This document shows positions 12,601-23,665 of a stretch of 64,000 bases of DNA, piece after piece. The stretch is from Anseranas semipalmata (Eukaryota; Chordata; Aves; Anseriformes; Anseranatidae). The DNA lies in NCBI GenBank assembly GCA_013399115.1, contig VXAA01005609.1:662308-726307 (forward strand). The letters are read 5' to 3'. Positions within the stretch are counted from its first letter, which is position 1; the number at the start of each line of letters is the position of its first letter. The position numbers were made by a program, and so were the translations under genes. The notes beneath the pieces were generated by a model. The model saw nothing but the letters and a program-made list of their open reading frames with translations. It ran no database searches and was not told the DNA's origin.

Positions 12601-15600
12601 TCCCCGTAGCAGAAGCAGGGCCCCACCAGGTGCACCAGGCTAGACACGTTACACACTGTGCTCTCAACTGTGAGCAATGATGGCAGCTGCTCCCAGGAGA
12701 TCAAGAGTAGTCTTTCACAGGAGCACAGGGAGATCACATCTCTGAGTGCAGCCAGGTCTAGGCAAAGCTTACTCACATTCCAGGTTTGGACCTGGAGCAG
12801 ACAGGGTCTGGGAGGGGGAGAGGTGGTTGTGTCGAGGGCAAAGGAAGGAAGGCAAAGCAGCTGAGAAGCCAAAGGAGTGACATCCTGTGTGCATGCTGGC
12901 ATGAATGTATGTGATGCGGCTTTCAAAGTGTTTGTACAATGACATCTATTAACTTCTATCACTGCTCTGGGAGGTGTCCTCTCCTCTGCCAACACAGTTG
13001 CAATCTTCCTGCCTCAATTGCTGCAACCTTCTTCCTACTAGAGCTTCCTCCTCCTCAATAACCCACTCTTCAGCTATCAGGTCATCTTCTTCACCCCCTT
13101 CACACAGCTGAGATTAAATTGCTGTTCCTCTCCACCACAGCCACATCCCAGCTCTCCTTTCCTCCTCCACAGGCACGATGCTGGCATTTCACAAATGCTA
13201 TTTCAGTTGCTTCCCACTCTTGGATTCAATCGTGTGCCATCTCCCACCCATCATCCCAGGCTGCGCTAGATGGCAAGACCCAAGCTGTACAGATGGGACA
13301 CTTCATACAGGCATCCTGGAGAAGCAAACTGGCCCGCAGTAACCCTTCCAAAGTAACTTGAGCTTTTCCTTCCCTTCCGAGGCACTGGTCTCTAGTTCAT
13401 CTTCATCCCTGCTTGTCAGCTCCCCCGGGTGCCACCAAAGAAGCTGACGGGCCCCGTAGAGAACGAGCCCATGGTCTATAGCATTGATCTGTTTTCTCCT
13501 GCCTGCTGCCTTGCTGTCCTCGGGCTGCTGTAGCTGCTGAGGAAAGGCCAGCCAGGCGGCTGGAAGCTGCAGACAGAATGAGGTCACCCTGCCCCCTCCC
13601 AGCGAGACACCTCGCCGGAGCCGTGCAGCCGGGGAGAAGCAGCTCTTGTCCGCAGATGTGTTTGTCCCGGGGCTCCCGGTCACATCGAGCATGACAAGGA
13701 CTCTGCCTCTCTGCTGGGAGGGTGCCCCACAGCCCGAGCTTCTCGGCAGCCGGCGGGCTTTCAAAAATACATCGTTCATCTTCACGAACAGTGTAAAATG
13801 AAGCAGCACACAGGCTCGCTCCACTTCTGCTCCTGGGTATCGCAGCTACCCCTCTGCCAGCAGCGGGATCCTCCTGCTCCGAGCATGGCCCCGAAACACA
13901 TCGATCTCTTTTCTTTGGAGCAGACACCTCATACACTTCCACAGGAGAAGTGGGGGAGCAGAATGGGACACCTAAATTTGGGGGAGAGTACAAGCTACAA
14001 ACGTATGACACGAGCTGGACTGTCAGGAGCAAAACCACTACAGCACTCTCAAACCATGAGGCAGCAAACCTCCCTGCCTCTCTTCTCTCTGCTGACTCAG
14101 ATTTTGGAAGGGGACAAGTCCAAAACGGTATGACATGATCTGCCCAGCAATTACTCATTTACCACCACACTGTCAGCACTTATGGCCATTTGGGCCCAAA
14201 AAGAATCTAAAAAAATGTCTAGGGAAAAAGCTGAGTGCACAAGTGTCCCAGAGATACCAGGCATTTGGCAGCACCTGTGACAAGAGGCTGCTATACCTGA
14301 AAAATAATTGTGTGACAGGTCAGAGCTTGTTTACTTCCTCCTGTAGACAGCACAGGAGAAAATGGGACCCTGCAGAGCTACATGGCCCTGAATACAAGGC
14401 TAACTGATTAGCTGGGACTAGATCATCATCTATTAACCCTGTCTTGAGGCTCTTGATTGGGATTATACATCAGCCCTCCCTAAAGAAGAATCTGGCCCAA
14501 GACCCACAGAGAGTTAAACAGGTGCTCTGGCAGGACAGTAGCAAGGGGGGGTGAGAGGAGCATTTATTGGCTCTGGTACCCCCTGGACAGAAACACTGCA
14601 TAGGTGAAATTATTCCCTGTAGGAGCAGACTGATGCCACATTGACACCCTAGCTGAGTCCGAGATGTCACCTGGATGTCACCAAGGATGGGGAGGTTCAC
14701 CAATACCCTTGCCCATTACTGCAGCCCTAGCAGCTCACCCTTCCTCAGGTGGAAGCTGGGTCCTCCAGCCCCACTGGGATTTGGGAGGGGTGTTCTCCAT
14801 GCCTGAGAGGGGCCTGGGCACGGGGAAGAGGTTTCAGGTCTTCCCTGGCACTGGGAGAGGGTTGGCTTTTAACCTGCCCTCTGCCTTCCAGGGTAGACAC
14901 AAGTTTCCAGTCTCCATATCACCAGGGATCATCCAGGGTCCTGGAGACAGGCACGTGGTGCTTTTTTGTTCTGCCCAATGTTGTGCCAAAGGGGCTTTCC
15001 CTGAGAGGAGCTCTGATGTTTCACAGGCACAAACATGACCTGGACACGATGACCCTCCACCCTTAGAGCTTGCAGGGTGCTGCACTGACCCTGGCCAGCC
15101 AGGCCCTTTCCCACCTCCAGCCACGCCAGTAAAGAGGCCCTTGCTACCCCACTGCTGAGTTCTAGACTCCTCCAGCAACCTGGAGCACGGTTCAGAGGAA
15201 CTTCCTCCCCACCATCCTGCTTCAGGTATGGTAAGCCAGGGCTGGCTTCAGTGATTTGCACTACTGAGCTGATTCCCCTGGCTGATTTTCCCTGAAGCAA
15301 GTGAGAAGGCACAGACAAACTGATCTCTCAGCAGAGCTGCCTCTGGAATTCCCCTTTTCCAACAGCAGTTAATATTTAAAGGCAAAATTATAGGCATTAA
15401 CAAGCAGTTCTTTATTAATTTGGGAAGAAAATACCATCTTTTAGTCTTCTAACTACAAACAAGCCAAATACCACACAGGTACTTCACAACACAGCCAAAG
15501 ATTTATGCTTTCTCCCCAGTGATGAAGTGAGGAAATTTTCCTCCTCACCCCCAAATTTTGTCCATTAGCGCAACCCTGAGCACACAAGCAAAGCTCCCAC

Positions 15601-18600
15601 CCAGCATCTGTTATGTTTATCCATAAAGCTTTGGGCTGGTCTGTCTCAAATGTGGTTTCCAACCTCTTGTGTTTCATAAGCATCGGCTCCTCCTTTCCTT
15701 CCAGGAAGTCACATTTCTGATGGATTTGTTGCTTGAGATGTTTTTAAAGAAATAAAAACAAATGGCAAAAGCCCTGAAGTGTAGAACTGGACACCTTACC
15801 TCAGAGCTGCAGGGAAGCTGGGCCAGAGCAAACATGAGGACACTAGATTTAGAGATCAACTGGCTCATCCAGTCCAAACCGAAATGAAGATGTTTTCATC
15901 TGAGTTTTCACCAGGGATAAGATAGCCAATCCCTCCTACACAGTTACCAAGCAATAAGCAATGAAGAAGACAGGCAAGGGAAGCAGGCAGGACAGCTGTT
16001 GTGGAGGGCACTGAATAGAGAAAGCCCTTGAAAGACCACCATGCGCTTTTCCTTCATAAGCCACAAAAATCACATGGTCCAATCTGACTATGACAAAAAT
16101 CTCAGTGATGGCAGTTAATAGTTTTCCCAGAGTTAGCAAGCTGAGCTGACTCACTGAGGATTTGGACAATCCTCAGCAGCCACTTCCTACCAACTTAACT
16201 CCACGAGCAGTGCAGCAGGCACACCAGGGAATTGCAAGGAGCACAGGGCTGGAAACGGGGCAGGGAAGAGGCTAGTTCCCCATTGCTGGCAGAGAGCAGG
16301 CAGTGCTGAACAGAACAGCCCTTACATGGAGGAATGGCAGAAAGGGCTGCATCCTTCCTAGGAGCCTTTTGCCAATATAAGGGTACTGTTCATGCAGCTT
16401 CTTCAAAGATGGCACAAGAACAACCATGCAAAGTCAGGTGAGCAGACAAATGAAGAGAAGAAAGGGAGAACAATCTTCTTTCTGACCTTAGTTAGACCTG
16501 TAGCATGGTTTATAATAGAGTTGGGTCACTTTTCAGACAGTGGCAGCATTTGAATTGATACATTTCCTTTTAACATAAATATCATGCAAGATCAAAAACT
16601 CCATCTTGAAACTTGGCATAGGTTACAGCCTCATGCAAACTTCCACTTACCGTGCCGTAATCTGAGGTGAAGAGCACGCTTCCATCGGCACATGAGCCAA
16701 CAGTGCATGGCTGCAGCTGGTCCTGCTCCCGCAGCCATACCCTGGCACCCTGCAAAAACCAGAAAACCTCCCATTAGAAAGAACTGAAGCCTGCGAGATC
16801 TGCATGCGGGGTGTGAACACCCAAGGAGAGCTGGAGGAAGCTGCAGTGTTCTGAGCCTGCTTCCAAACTGCAGCTGCTTACAATTTTTAAATGAGTCCTA
16901 CTTACGTTTTCAGGGAAACTAGTTTGAACTTTTTTAATATAACATAAGAGAGGAAGAAAAAACAGCTTTAATGAGCTTCATGAAGAAACCGACATAAGGA
17001 AACATCAGTCTTTACAGAAAGTCATGGAAAGATACAAACACAGAATAGTGGGTTAAACTGTCTAAACATTTTCCAACTTAGAATAGCTGGTCATCAGAAG
17101 TCATGCTATAATAATAGAAAATGTAAATAAAGCTTGTTTACAATTTTATACACCCACACATCATAGTAGGTCAAAATGCTTTCAGAAACCATCAGCCAAA
17201 GCTAGGCAGATTTCAGAGAGATTTCTGCTTTCATCTCTTGCAAGAGTTTCCTTGGGTAAGTGACATGACTTGAATGTTTTTTCTGATACATACATATATA
17301 TATATACACACATATATATACACACACACACACTGATGTATATACACTGATGTATATAAATGATGGCCATGATGTACATAGTCTCACACACACACTACAA
17401 TATCTTAAATTGCTGAGTGTCTCCAAGACAACTCTGAGCACAAAGACAGACTTCTGGTAACGCATATTTATGTCCAGTTGAAGTTGATTCTCAGCCTTGT
17501 GTTTCAAGACCTCAGTATACAAACGCAGGCTGTGTCACAGGAAAGAATAAGTGAATGGGCTTTGCTGCAAAAACCTGGGCTGAGGGGGAGGGGTTAAGAT
17601 GTGAACAGAGGTCGAAGTCTGGGGTTTCACCATACCAAACGTAAATTCTATCTGCAGAGGCTGTTGCAAAGGCAAGGCTGTATGAATTACATGGAACTTA
17701 ACTCAAGAAATAGATTTAAGAATTACTGCTAAAAAAATGTTAGAAACTAGGCTTGTGGATAAGAACTCCTTGGATAGAGCAATAGAAAGAAGGGGCCCCA
17801 AATGCAATTTTAATGAGTGCCAACTGACAGATAGAAGTGTGTCAGTTTCACTTGAAAACTTTCTAGTTACATAGAAACACAGCCAAGACAGCTGATCTAT
17901 GGCCTTCTGCTAGTCATCAGTGCCCTGTGGCCACACCAAGACACCTCTACCACTATGCAGATGGTCTTAAACTTCTTGTGTTTATTTGGGCTAGGTAATA
18001 AAAAGGTCATGCAGACCAAAATTACTTCAGCTTTTGATGGAGCTTTCACCAGAATCATGCCCAAGATGGTGTTGTGCAAATACGCAGCCAGTCAACACCT
18101 AGAAAAAAGCGATAAAATGCAATAGGTTTACTGAAAGGTCTGTCATTGGCAGAGTGGTGCAGATCCTCAGTGTTGTTCAGATACAACATGACTTGCCCAC
18201 ACCATGCTTTTTCCAAAAAGCAAACACTAGTTGAATCTCAGCTTCTCTATTAAGTTGAAGTAGATTCTTACTCAGCAATGGGGAAATGCATGGAGATGCA
18301 ATTTGTGAAAGCACATATGGGGATGACTGGGGAGGAAGATGAGAGTGAAGGACGAGTCCTATCCCATACCAGTTCACAGCACAGAGCCAAATCTGCCTAT
18401 ATCAAACATTACCTTCCTTGACAGGCTGGCAACCTCTTCCAGCATTGAAACCCAGGCCTGTGCAGACTGAAGGTGCAACGTGGCTTGATCCAGCACTGGG
18501 TCATGGATGGTCCCATGCCCTAGCATAAGAGGAGAGGGCAAGCAGATCTCACAGCTCGCCTACCAAAGAAGTGTTGGGGTGGTCAGTCTACTGGATTGGC

Positions 18601-21600
18601 TCATTCTGCCCTGCCTGACTGTGGGACCAGGCACAAGGTAAAGAGCAGGAGCATGAAGGCAACTCAGGGAGAACAAGCTGCCCCACCAGACACAGCCTGC
18701 ATTATGCAGAATTAGGCATAATACCAAACTGCTCTTCAGTGATTGCAAACCAGTTTGTTCCATTTTCCCATAGAAATCAAACTCTGCTTAGCTAGGTACT
18801 CAGAAAAAGCCAAAGTGCTGAACTGTTCAGTAATATTAGGGACATCCTGCTTTTTTCAATCGATTCACAAACCTATTTTCTTCCTAATTTGTTTTCTAAC
18901 CCCAAGATATTGATTACAAAAGCCCTTCCTACCCTCTTAAACATGTCAGCACCATTAGCTCTTTGCTTATAGGCTTATTATGTTTGAAGAGATATTATAG
19001 TATTTCCATCCTACATTAGGCAGTATGTGGAACAATAGTTTATTCTTACTGGTTTATTTTATTTTATTTTTTAAATGACTTTGGTCACTTTAAATACTTT
19101 AATACCTGGATTTTCATCCTCTAGAAGATATACCTATCGGCCAACCTCCAGCCCTCCCAGTCAAGGAACTGGTTTTAATGACATTAAGAAAGCCGGCATA
19201 ATTCTAGCTTCGCTGCAGTGTTCTCCTCCAGATTTCCCACAGCAGCCAGATGGATTTCCCCTCAGTGGATGAATGAAAAACACCAGTGCAAGGGGGTATG
19301 CCAATGCAAGGATTGCATGTGAAGCTCAGCCTTCACGACCAGTGAGCAATTGCAATAGAGAAGTGTTTTCTTAACATTACAGATTCAAGTTTCAAGATCC
19401 CAGAGAGCTGGTAAGCAATGCATTGAATACAGAATTTGAAGAACCGTGTTAGAGATCTTCATGACATCCTGAAGTTCAGACAGACCCAGTTCCCTTTCCC
19501 AGTGGAAGCCCATGTACAAACATAGTAAGAAATACTCCCCAAAGCAGGAGACCTACTCCTTTTGTACAGTATTGCACCATTTTCTACACACTTATGGGAG
19601 ATCCTTCTCTTGTGTGCTGCCTGAGAGCAGAAGTCAATGCAATGAAACTCCAAGGCACTATGGCGTTTCAGCTGCCCAGAACTTACTTCAGTTTACTCTG
19701 ATGTTGCAGTTGTTTTTCGCAACAGCAATTGCCTCTGCCCAGTAGAAGTGCACCCATTTATGTTGTTTCCAGAAGGAGCTTTGTGCTGAGACAGCCAGAA
19801 TAGGAACCACAGGGCAAATTATTCTAACTTCTGCCCAGCATAGCCCCCATTTCCTGAAAGACCAAGTTTGTTTCAGTGCACCTCCTTCCATCAGCCCTTT
19901 TTTCTAAACATGAAATTCCCCAAGGAGCCTTGACTAAATACAGAAACAGATGGCAACACCAAAGAGACTGCCCTCACAGTGTTCCCCTCTCCCCCAGTAC
20001 CATGCGTTTCATTGATCAGTTGAAAGGATTAAATTGAGCAGAAAACTTAAGAACTGCCAGGCAGCAAGACTGAGCTTCCATGGGAGAAGCAAGAGCAGCA
20101 AAGCAGAGCAGCAACCTGCTGGGCTCGGGTGGGTCCCAGCTCCTGCAGGCAATGTAGATGATGGGAAAAACCCTGCTCTCCCAGCACAAGGGTGGAAAAA
20201 CCTCAATTTTTAGACTGGGATACAGAAATTCTTACCTGCATCCAGAAACAAAACAATGTAACAAAAATGAAGCAACAAGCAATCATTAATTGAAAAGAAT
20301 ACATTAATGGACAGCTGAGGAATAGCAGAGTGAAGATTTTGTGTAACTGTTCTCAATTGAATAAATCTGGTAAAATACTAGTGATATTTAACTTGAGCTC
20401 CTTATATAGTAAGAATAGCTCTTCCCCTCCCAATTCCTTGATTTTATCAGTTCTCCCCAGCACCCTCAAACAGAGCAACAACAGCAGCTTCTGAAAGGAA
20501 GAATAAAGCAGTAACATACCAGAGTTCCTGTACTGAGAGGAGGTCACTTGGATGTTAAACAAACTCAGAGACCAGCATCCTCATTCCTATTGCATCAATG
20601 ACAATCTGCCCATGAACTGGCCTTACCACAAAGTGCATAGCAAAGCACAATCCTGAAAACTGATCCCATAACAGGGAGTTATAATTTAGAAAATAAAGTT
20701 GCTTGCATACCAAGAGCACTGTTTCATCAGCACTGTCTCACGCTCACAGCGCCGTCTTTCACTGAGGACAAGGAACTCTAAGATGTCATTTTTCTGTTCG
20801 CAGAACACCTGGCACTTTGGGGTCCTCAACTTGGAAATCCGTGTGCACAATCCTCCCTCCTCACACATAAACCTGCACAGCTCCCAGGAGCAATGTGCTT
20901 GGCAGGGGTGCATCAGGTGGGTGTATCAACGCTCCAGGAGTTACTCAGAGAGGAAAAGTGCTTTTGGTTGAAAGACACTTTCCAGACAATGAACCATGCA
21001 CTTAACTGTCCGACATGTTTCCATTATGGCATGTTTTTGCGATCTTTTCTTTGTGAATGAACAAGGCTCTCGGCCTTCAGATCTACCTGCAAATGCAGTG
21101 CTATGAGAGGCCTTGCAGTGCCTTGGCTTGGTCAACTTCCTCCATCAGCCATTCTGCAAGGGGCAGGGATGTCTCCAAAATGGACTCCCCTGCAGTGTGA
21201 GTCCAAGTTAAAAATCACTGTGGGTGCTATAAATTTTTCAGCTATACATATTGTTCTGTATATACATACCTTTGTCCTGAGGCTGTTCAGTAGGTATTAG
21301 GCATCCAAGCCTCGTGTTTTCCCTGGCAATGGATCCATATGCTCCTAGGCTTGGAAGCAGCATTATGCTAAGCCAGCTCTCTTCCTGGCCTCAGTGGGCT
21401 TTGTGGTTGAAAGCCAGGCAGCAGCAATTGGGCTAGAAAGGCCCTTGCAATGCAGACAAAGCCAGGCTCAGGTTTCAATAAATGCACTTTTCAACAGATT
21501 GATCTAGATGATCATGAATAAGTGATAGGACAGATATAAAGAGACTTAGCTAATGGATACAAGATTGGTGGGGAGGGGGAGTCTGTGACACCCTAGATCC

Positions 21601-23616
21601 ATATGGGAAGGAGCACAGAAACCTTGCTGAGTTTCTCGTGCCAGCCTGAAATGCAGTCACACGGCCGGTCCCTAGGTTATGTCCGACCAGCAAGAGCAGT
21701 GCCTCTGGTGGCCTGGGGCGGCCCAGGAGACCACAGGTGGAGAAAGACAGAAGCTGCGGTACCAGGAAAAGGTTGCACATTTTAAATCATCTAAGAGCGG
21801 TTTGTCACTTCTGGTCACTTATGTACGTGCACCGATTCCTACCCCTCTCGCCTCCCCCTCCCATCTGCTCTGCTCCTCTCTCCTCCCCCAGTTTGGCTGC
21901 TGCGCTGCCTCTTCTCCCCGCTCTCCTGCATATCTCCCAGCCTCAGATATCCCCCAGGAAGAGCCTGGTCCTTGAAGGCAATGCTTGCTCCTCTCGGAGG
22001 AGCAAGTACCCACTGCAGCAACCACATGAGCTCTTTGCCATGAGAGGAGGGAGCAAACCCCCAACTGTTTCCACTTCCTGCAAGGTTTCCCTTCGCCATG
22101 ATCACAAGATGCACAGAAAGGAGGAAGAAGCAGGCATGCACCCTTCCAGACTTTACGGCAAGTGCTCTCCAGGCTCAGTGGGCATAAAGGCTCCCCCCAC
22201 AGTTCCACCACCAGCAGGGGAGTCACTGCCCTCCTCAGGAGGAGCAGCAGTCCCATGGAGTTTGCAACCACCAGGAAACTTCTCATCACCCTTGAAAACA
22301 CACACTAAAGTTCAGCCCACAAGAAGCCAGTGAAGCTGCCCAGCATCACTTCTATGCATTCTCTACTAGCTCTTCTCCACCTAAAACTTGAATTAAAACA
22401 AGTCATTCCACAGGGCACTTTACTCACAGAGCCTGGGTATCTACAGATGCATATTCCCCATCTCTGAACATCCCCAGCACATCACAGTACCGCCAGCTTT
22501 CCTGCACCTTCTCTGTAGAAGCCCTGAGGGAACAGGACAACAGGGCACATGCAGAAGCCCAGCCTGGCCCCAGCAAAGCTTTCACTGACCAGCTAGATGC
22601 TCCAAACTGAACACCCTCCACTTGGACATTGCTTCAGGCCTCCTCTCCCTCACACCAACAAATATATAGCAAGGCAGATTCCTTGCAGCTCCCTCCCTCT
22701 CTCGGGTTTGACCAATGGCTTCAGAGCTGCAGCTGGACTGATGGGTGGCTGAGTCATAGTTCCCGGCTTGCCTCTAGCCACAGCTGTGCCCACCAGGGTC
22801 TCACAGCTTTCCCTTTAATCAAGCCAACAGTGCAGCACCTGCTGCAGATCCAGTGAGTCTGTGGGCGCTGAAGGCCAAGGGGCCGTGGAGCGACCATTCG
22901 TCTCGGGGGTGGCAGTGCCAAGGCCCAGATGTGGTGCTTCGAGCAGGAAAGCAGTCGTTATCTAAACCAGATGAAGGTCAGAAGGGGTGGTTTCTGCCCA
23001 TCCTGCTGGGGGTGACAGCACAGCCGCCCGTGTGAAGCTGGAGACAGTGACAGTGTCACCTTCTCTCCAAGACCCGCTCAAAGCCGAAGCACGCTCACAG
23101 CATCCAGTGTGGCATTCAAGGTCCACAGAGGAGAGCTCAGGGCCTCAGGAGACCATGGGGACACAGACGCCTGTCAAAGAGAAGCCAGCTCCAGCATCTG
23201 TGCAATGCATTTTATAAAAACCTCAGAGAGAGCCCTGAAACAGTACTTCTTCAGCAATGTTTGTTAAGCATAACTTGGGATTATGTCCAATACCTTTTTG
23301 CAGCTTGCCACATCCTTGACTCCAGTAATTCCCTGCCGTGTGGAGTACCATTTAGTCACACATTATATGGAAAAGCACAGTTTTTAATCAGTCTCATTCC
23401 TGTGAAGCAGAAAATCCCTTTTTCTCGCGGTCCAAGGTGGAAGAACAGAGGATTCCAATCCACCTTCTCTGTCTCATCCATTATTTTCTGCTCTTTTGCC
23501 ATGTCTCTCCCTATTTGTCATTTCACTAACAAAGTATTCTCAGGTGTTTCAAACTCTTCACATGAGACATTTTCCTGGTGTTTGGTTGCCCTCGGTGTCC
23601 TTACCTCAAACACCAT
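540..23616 (-). CDS. MYO10L: Unconventional myosin-X-like gene, 5' (motor-domain) part, 10 exons in window
   Basis: Actin-based motor of the myosin X type; known MYO10 walks on actin bundles toward filopodial tips. The join, read right to left, is 23616-23605 (candidate start), 16749-16651, 12304-12146, 8068-7881, 7646-7512, 4890-4766, 3716-3703, 3069-2985, 1532-1429 and 669-540, continuing past position 1. It makes 1051 nt (about 350 residues) with matching phases at every junction. Visible motifs are the SH3-like N-terminal start GARVWLRE, P-loop GESGAGKT, switch I region [10 protein letters not shown], class X-type [19 protein letters not shown] and [13 protein letters not shown]. Compared with remembered human MYO10 the order is the same but substitutions are frequent, more than expected for a bird MYO10 orthologue, so a paralogue is inferred. 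The IQ, coiled-coil, PH, MyTH4 and FERM parts are outside the window. The symbol is provisional. Confidence 0.85.
1429..1532 (-). CDS. MYO10L: MYO10-like exon: YLNQSGC block
   Basis: It encodes [20 protein letters not shown], then [15 protein letters not shown]. Phase 1 in and phase 0 out; the acceptor is TTGCAG and the donor GTGAGT. It aligns with the MYO10 segment [19 protein letters not shown]. Confidence 0.93.
1831..1850. repeat. Poly-A run
   Basis: Twenty consecutive A on the plus strand, in a MYO10-like intron. No element was recognised next to it. Confidence 0.95.
2985..3069 (-). CDS. MYO10L: MYO10-like exon: [17 protein letters not shown] block
   Basis: It encodes [20 protein letters not shown], then AGVSGEMK plus one base. 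The acceptor is TTTGTTTCAG and the donor GTAACT. The [18 protein letters not shown] signature is close to class X and unlike the corresponding segments of myosins VII and XV, which supports the MYO10 assignment. Confidence 0.94.
3703..3716 (-). CDS. MYO10L: MYO10-like 14-nt micro-exon
   Basis: The flanking exons end on T (phase 1) and begin with AAC (phase 0), leaving out the conserved residues YLLEK of the myosin head. Exactly these are supplied by a 14-nt exon, ATTTACTGGAAAAG, flanked by acceptor GTTGTTCAG and donor GTAGGT, which gives T|AT TTA CTG GAA AAG. Position, phase and residues all agree with the family sequence. Confidence 0.88.
4766..4890 (-). CDS. MYO10L: MYO10-like exon: switch I
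   Basis: It encodes [20 protein letters not shown], then [21 protein letters not shown], and leaves one base (T) of a tyrosine codon. The NNNSSRFGK block is the switch I region that contacts ATP. The acceptor is CTTGCAG and the donor GTATCC. Confidence 0.93.
7512..7646 (-). CDS. MYO10L: MYO10-like exon: P-loop (Walker A)
   Basis: It completes the serine codon and encodes [12 protein letters not shown] (nucleotide-binding P-loop, intact), [15 protein letters not shown] and HVEEAILES. Phase 2 in and phase 2 out, with donor GTGGGC. The intact P-loop argues for a working ATPase rather than a pseudogene. Confidence 0.94.
7881..8068 (-). CDS. MYO10L: MYO10-like exon: motor domain before the P-loop
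   Basis: It encodes [20 protein letters not shown], then [16 protein letters not shown], then [10 protein letters not shown] and two bases of the P-loop serine codon (phase 2 donor, GTCAGA). The acceptor is TTTAG. The [10 protein letters not shown] and SILASVNPY blocks are strongly conserved in myosin heads. Confidence 0.93.
8112..8150. repeat. A-run and TA microsatellite
   Basis: A run of A followed by alternating TA with one G interruption, in an intron close to the acceptor of the 8068 exon. Confidence 0.9.
10243..10278. repeat. ATT microsatellite
   Basis: Two imperfect ATT arrays separated by a short spacer, in an intron. Confidence 0.9.
12146..12304 (-). CDS. MYO10L: MYO10-like exon: start of motor domain
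   Basis: It encodes 53 codons from [13 protein letters not shown] through [13 protein letters not shown] to [11 protein letters not shown], phase 0 to phase 0. The acceptor is CCTCCAG and the donor GTAAGTAC. It corresponds to the MYO10 stretch GVDDMASLTELHG...RYKRNQIY, in which the motor head begins. Confidence 0.93.
12305..16650 (-). other. MYO10-like intron with a GC-rich patch
   Basis: A 4.3-kb intron. The stretch at about 13400-13900 is GC- and CpG-richer than its surroundings and carries a 251-codon minus-strand open frame (13403-14158) without recognisable similarity. A weak CR1-like phrase lies near 15850-15880. Nothing else was recognised. Confidence 0.55.
16651..16749 (-). CDS. MYO10L: MYO10-like exon: SH3-like N-terminus
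   Basis: It encodes 33 codons, starting [11 protein letters not shown] and ending LFTSDYGT, in phase 0 at both ends. The acceptor is TTTTTGCAG and the donor GTAAGTGG. It aligns with the human MYO10 segment TRVWLREN...FRTDYGQ, the small SH3-like subdomain in front of the motor. Confidence 0.9.
16750..23604 (-). other. MYO10-like intron
   Basis: A 6.9-kb intron between the candidate start exon and the SH3-like exon. It holds the TA/CA microsatellite at about 17286-17360. No other exon or known repeat was identified. Confidence 0.5.
17286..17360. repeat. TA/CA compound microsatellite
   Basis: Alternating TA and CA blocks followed by a twofold repeat of a TATACACTGATG unit, in a MYO10-like intron. 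Confidence 0.92.
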
Positions 23617-23665
23617 GAAGAAAGCAAGTGGAGTGCCCCTGAACTCGGATGCACTTTCAGCCAAT
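23605..23665 (-). CDS. MYO10L: MYO10-like candidate first coding exon (MVFE)
   Basis: The exon is bounded by a strong acceptor (long pyrimidine tract ending TTTCAG at 23666) and a strong donor GAG|GTAAGG at 23604. It holds ATG GTG TTT GAG (23616-23605), which ends in phase 0 and joins the phase-0 exon GARVWLRE. Human MYO10 has a similarly short start segment before this junction. The ATG context is only fair (T at -3, G at +4). The frame upstream within the exon is open, so it could also be an internal coding exon, or unrelated. An alternative phase-0 ATG-donor pair (ATG CAG|GTAAGA) sits near 20234-20239. Confidence 0.42.

Noticed and set aside
13403..14158. 251-codon minus-strand open frame in a MYO10-like intron
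   Set aside because: No recognisable domain, no supporting splice sites, and local GC content makes such a frame likely by chance.
15845..15880. Phrase resembling the CR1 3' end (ACTGGCTCATCCAGTCCAAA)
   Set aside because: Too short, and the neighbouring bases do not continue the match.
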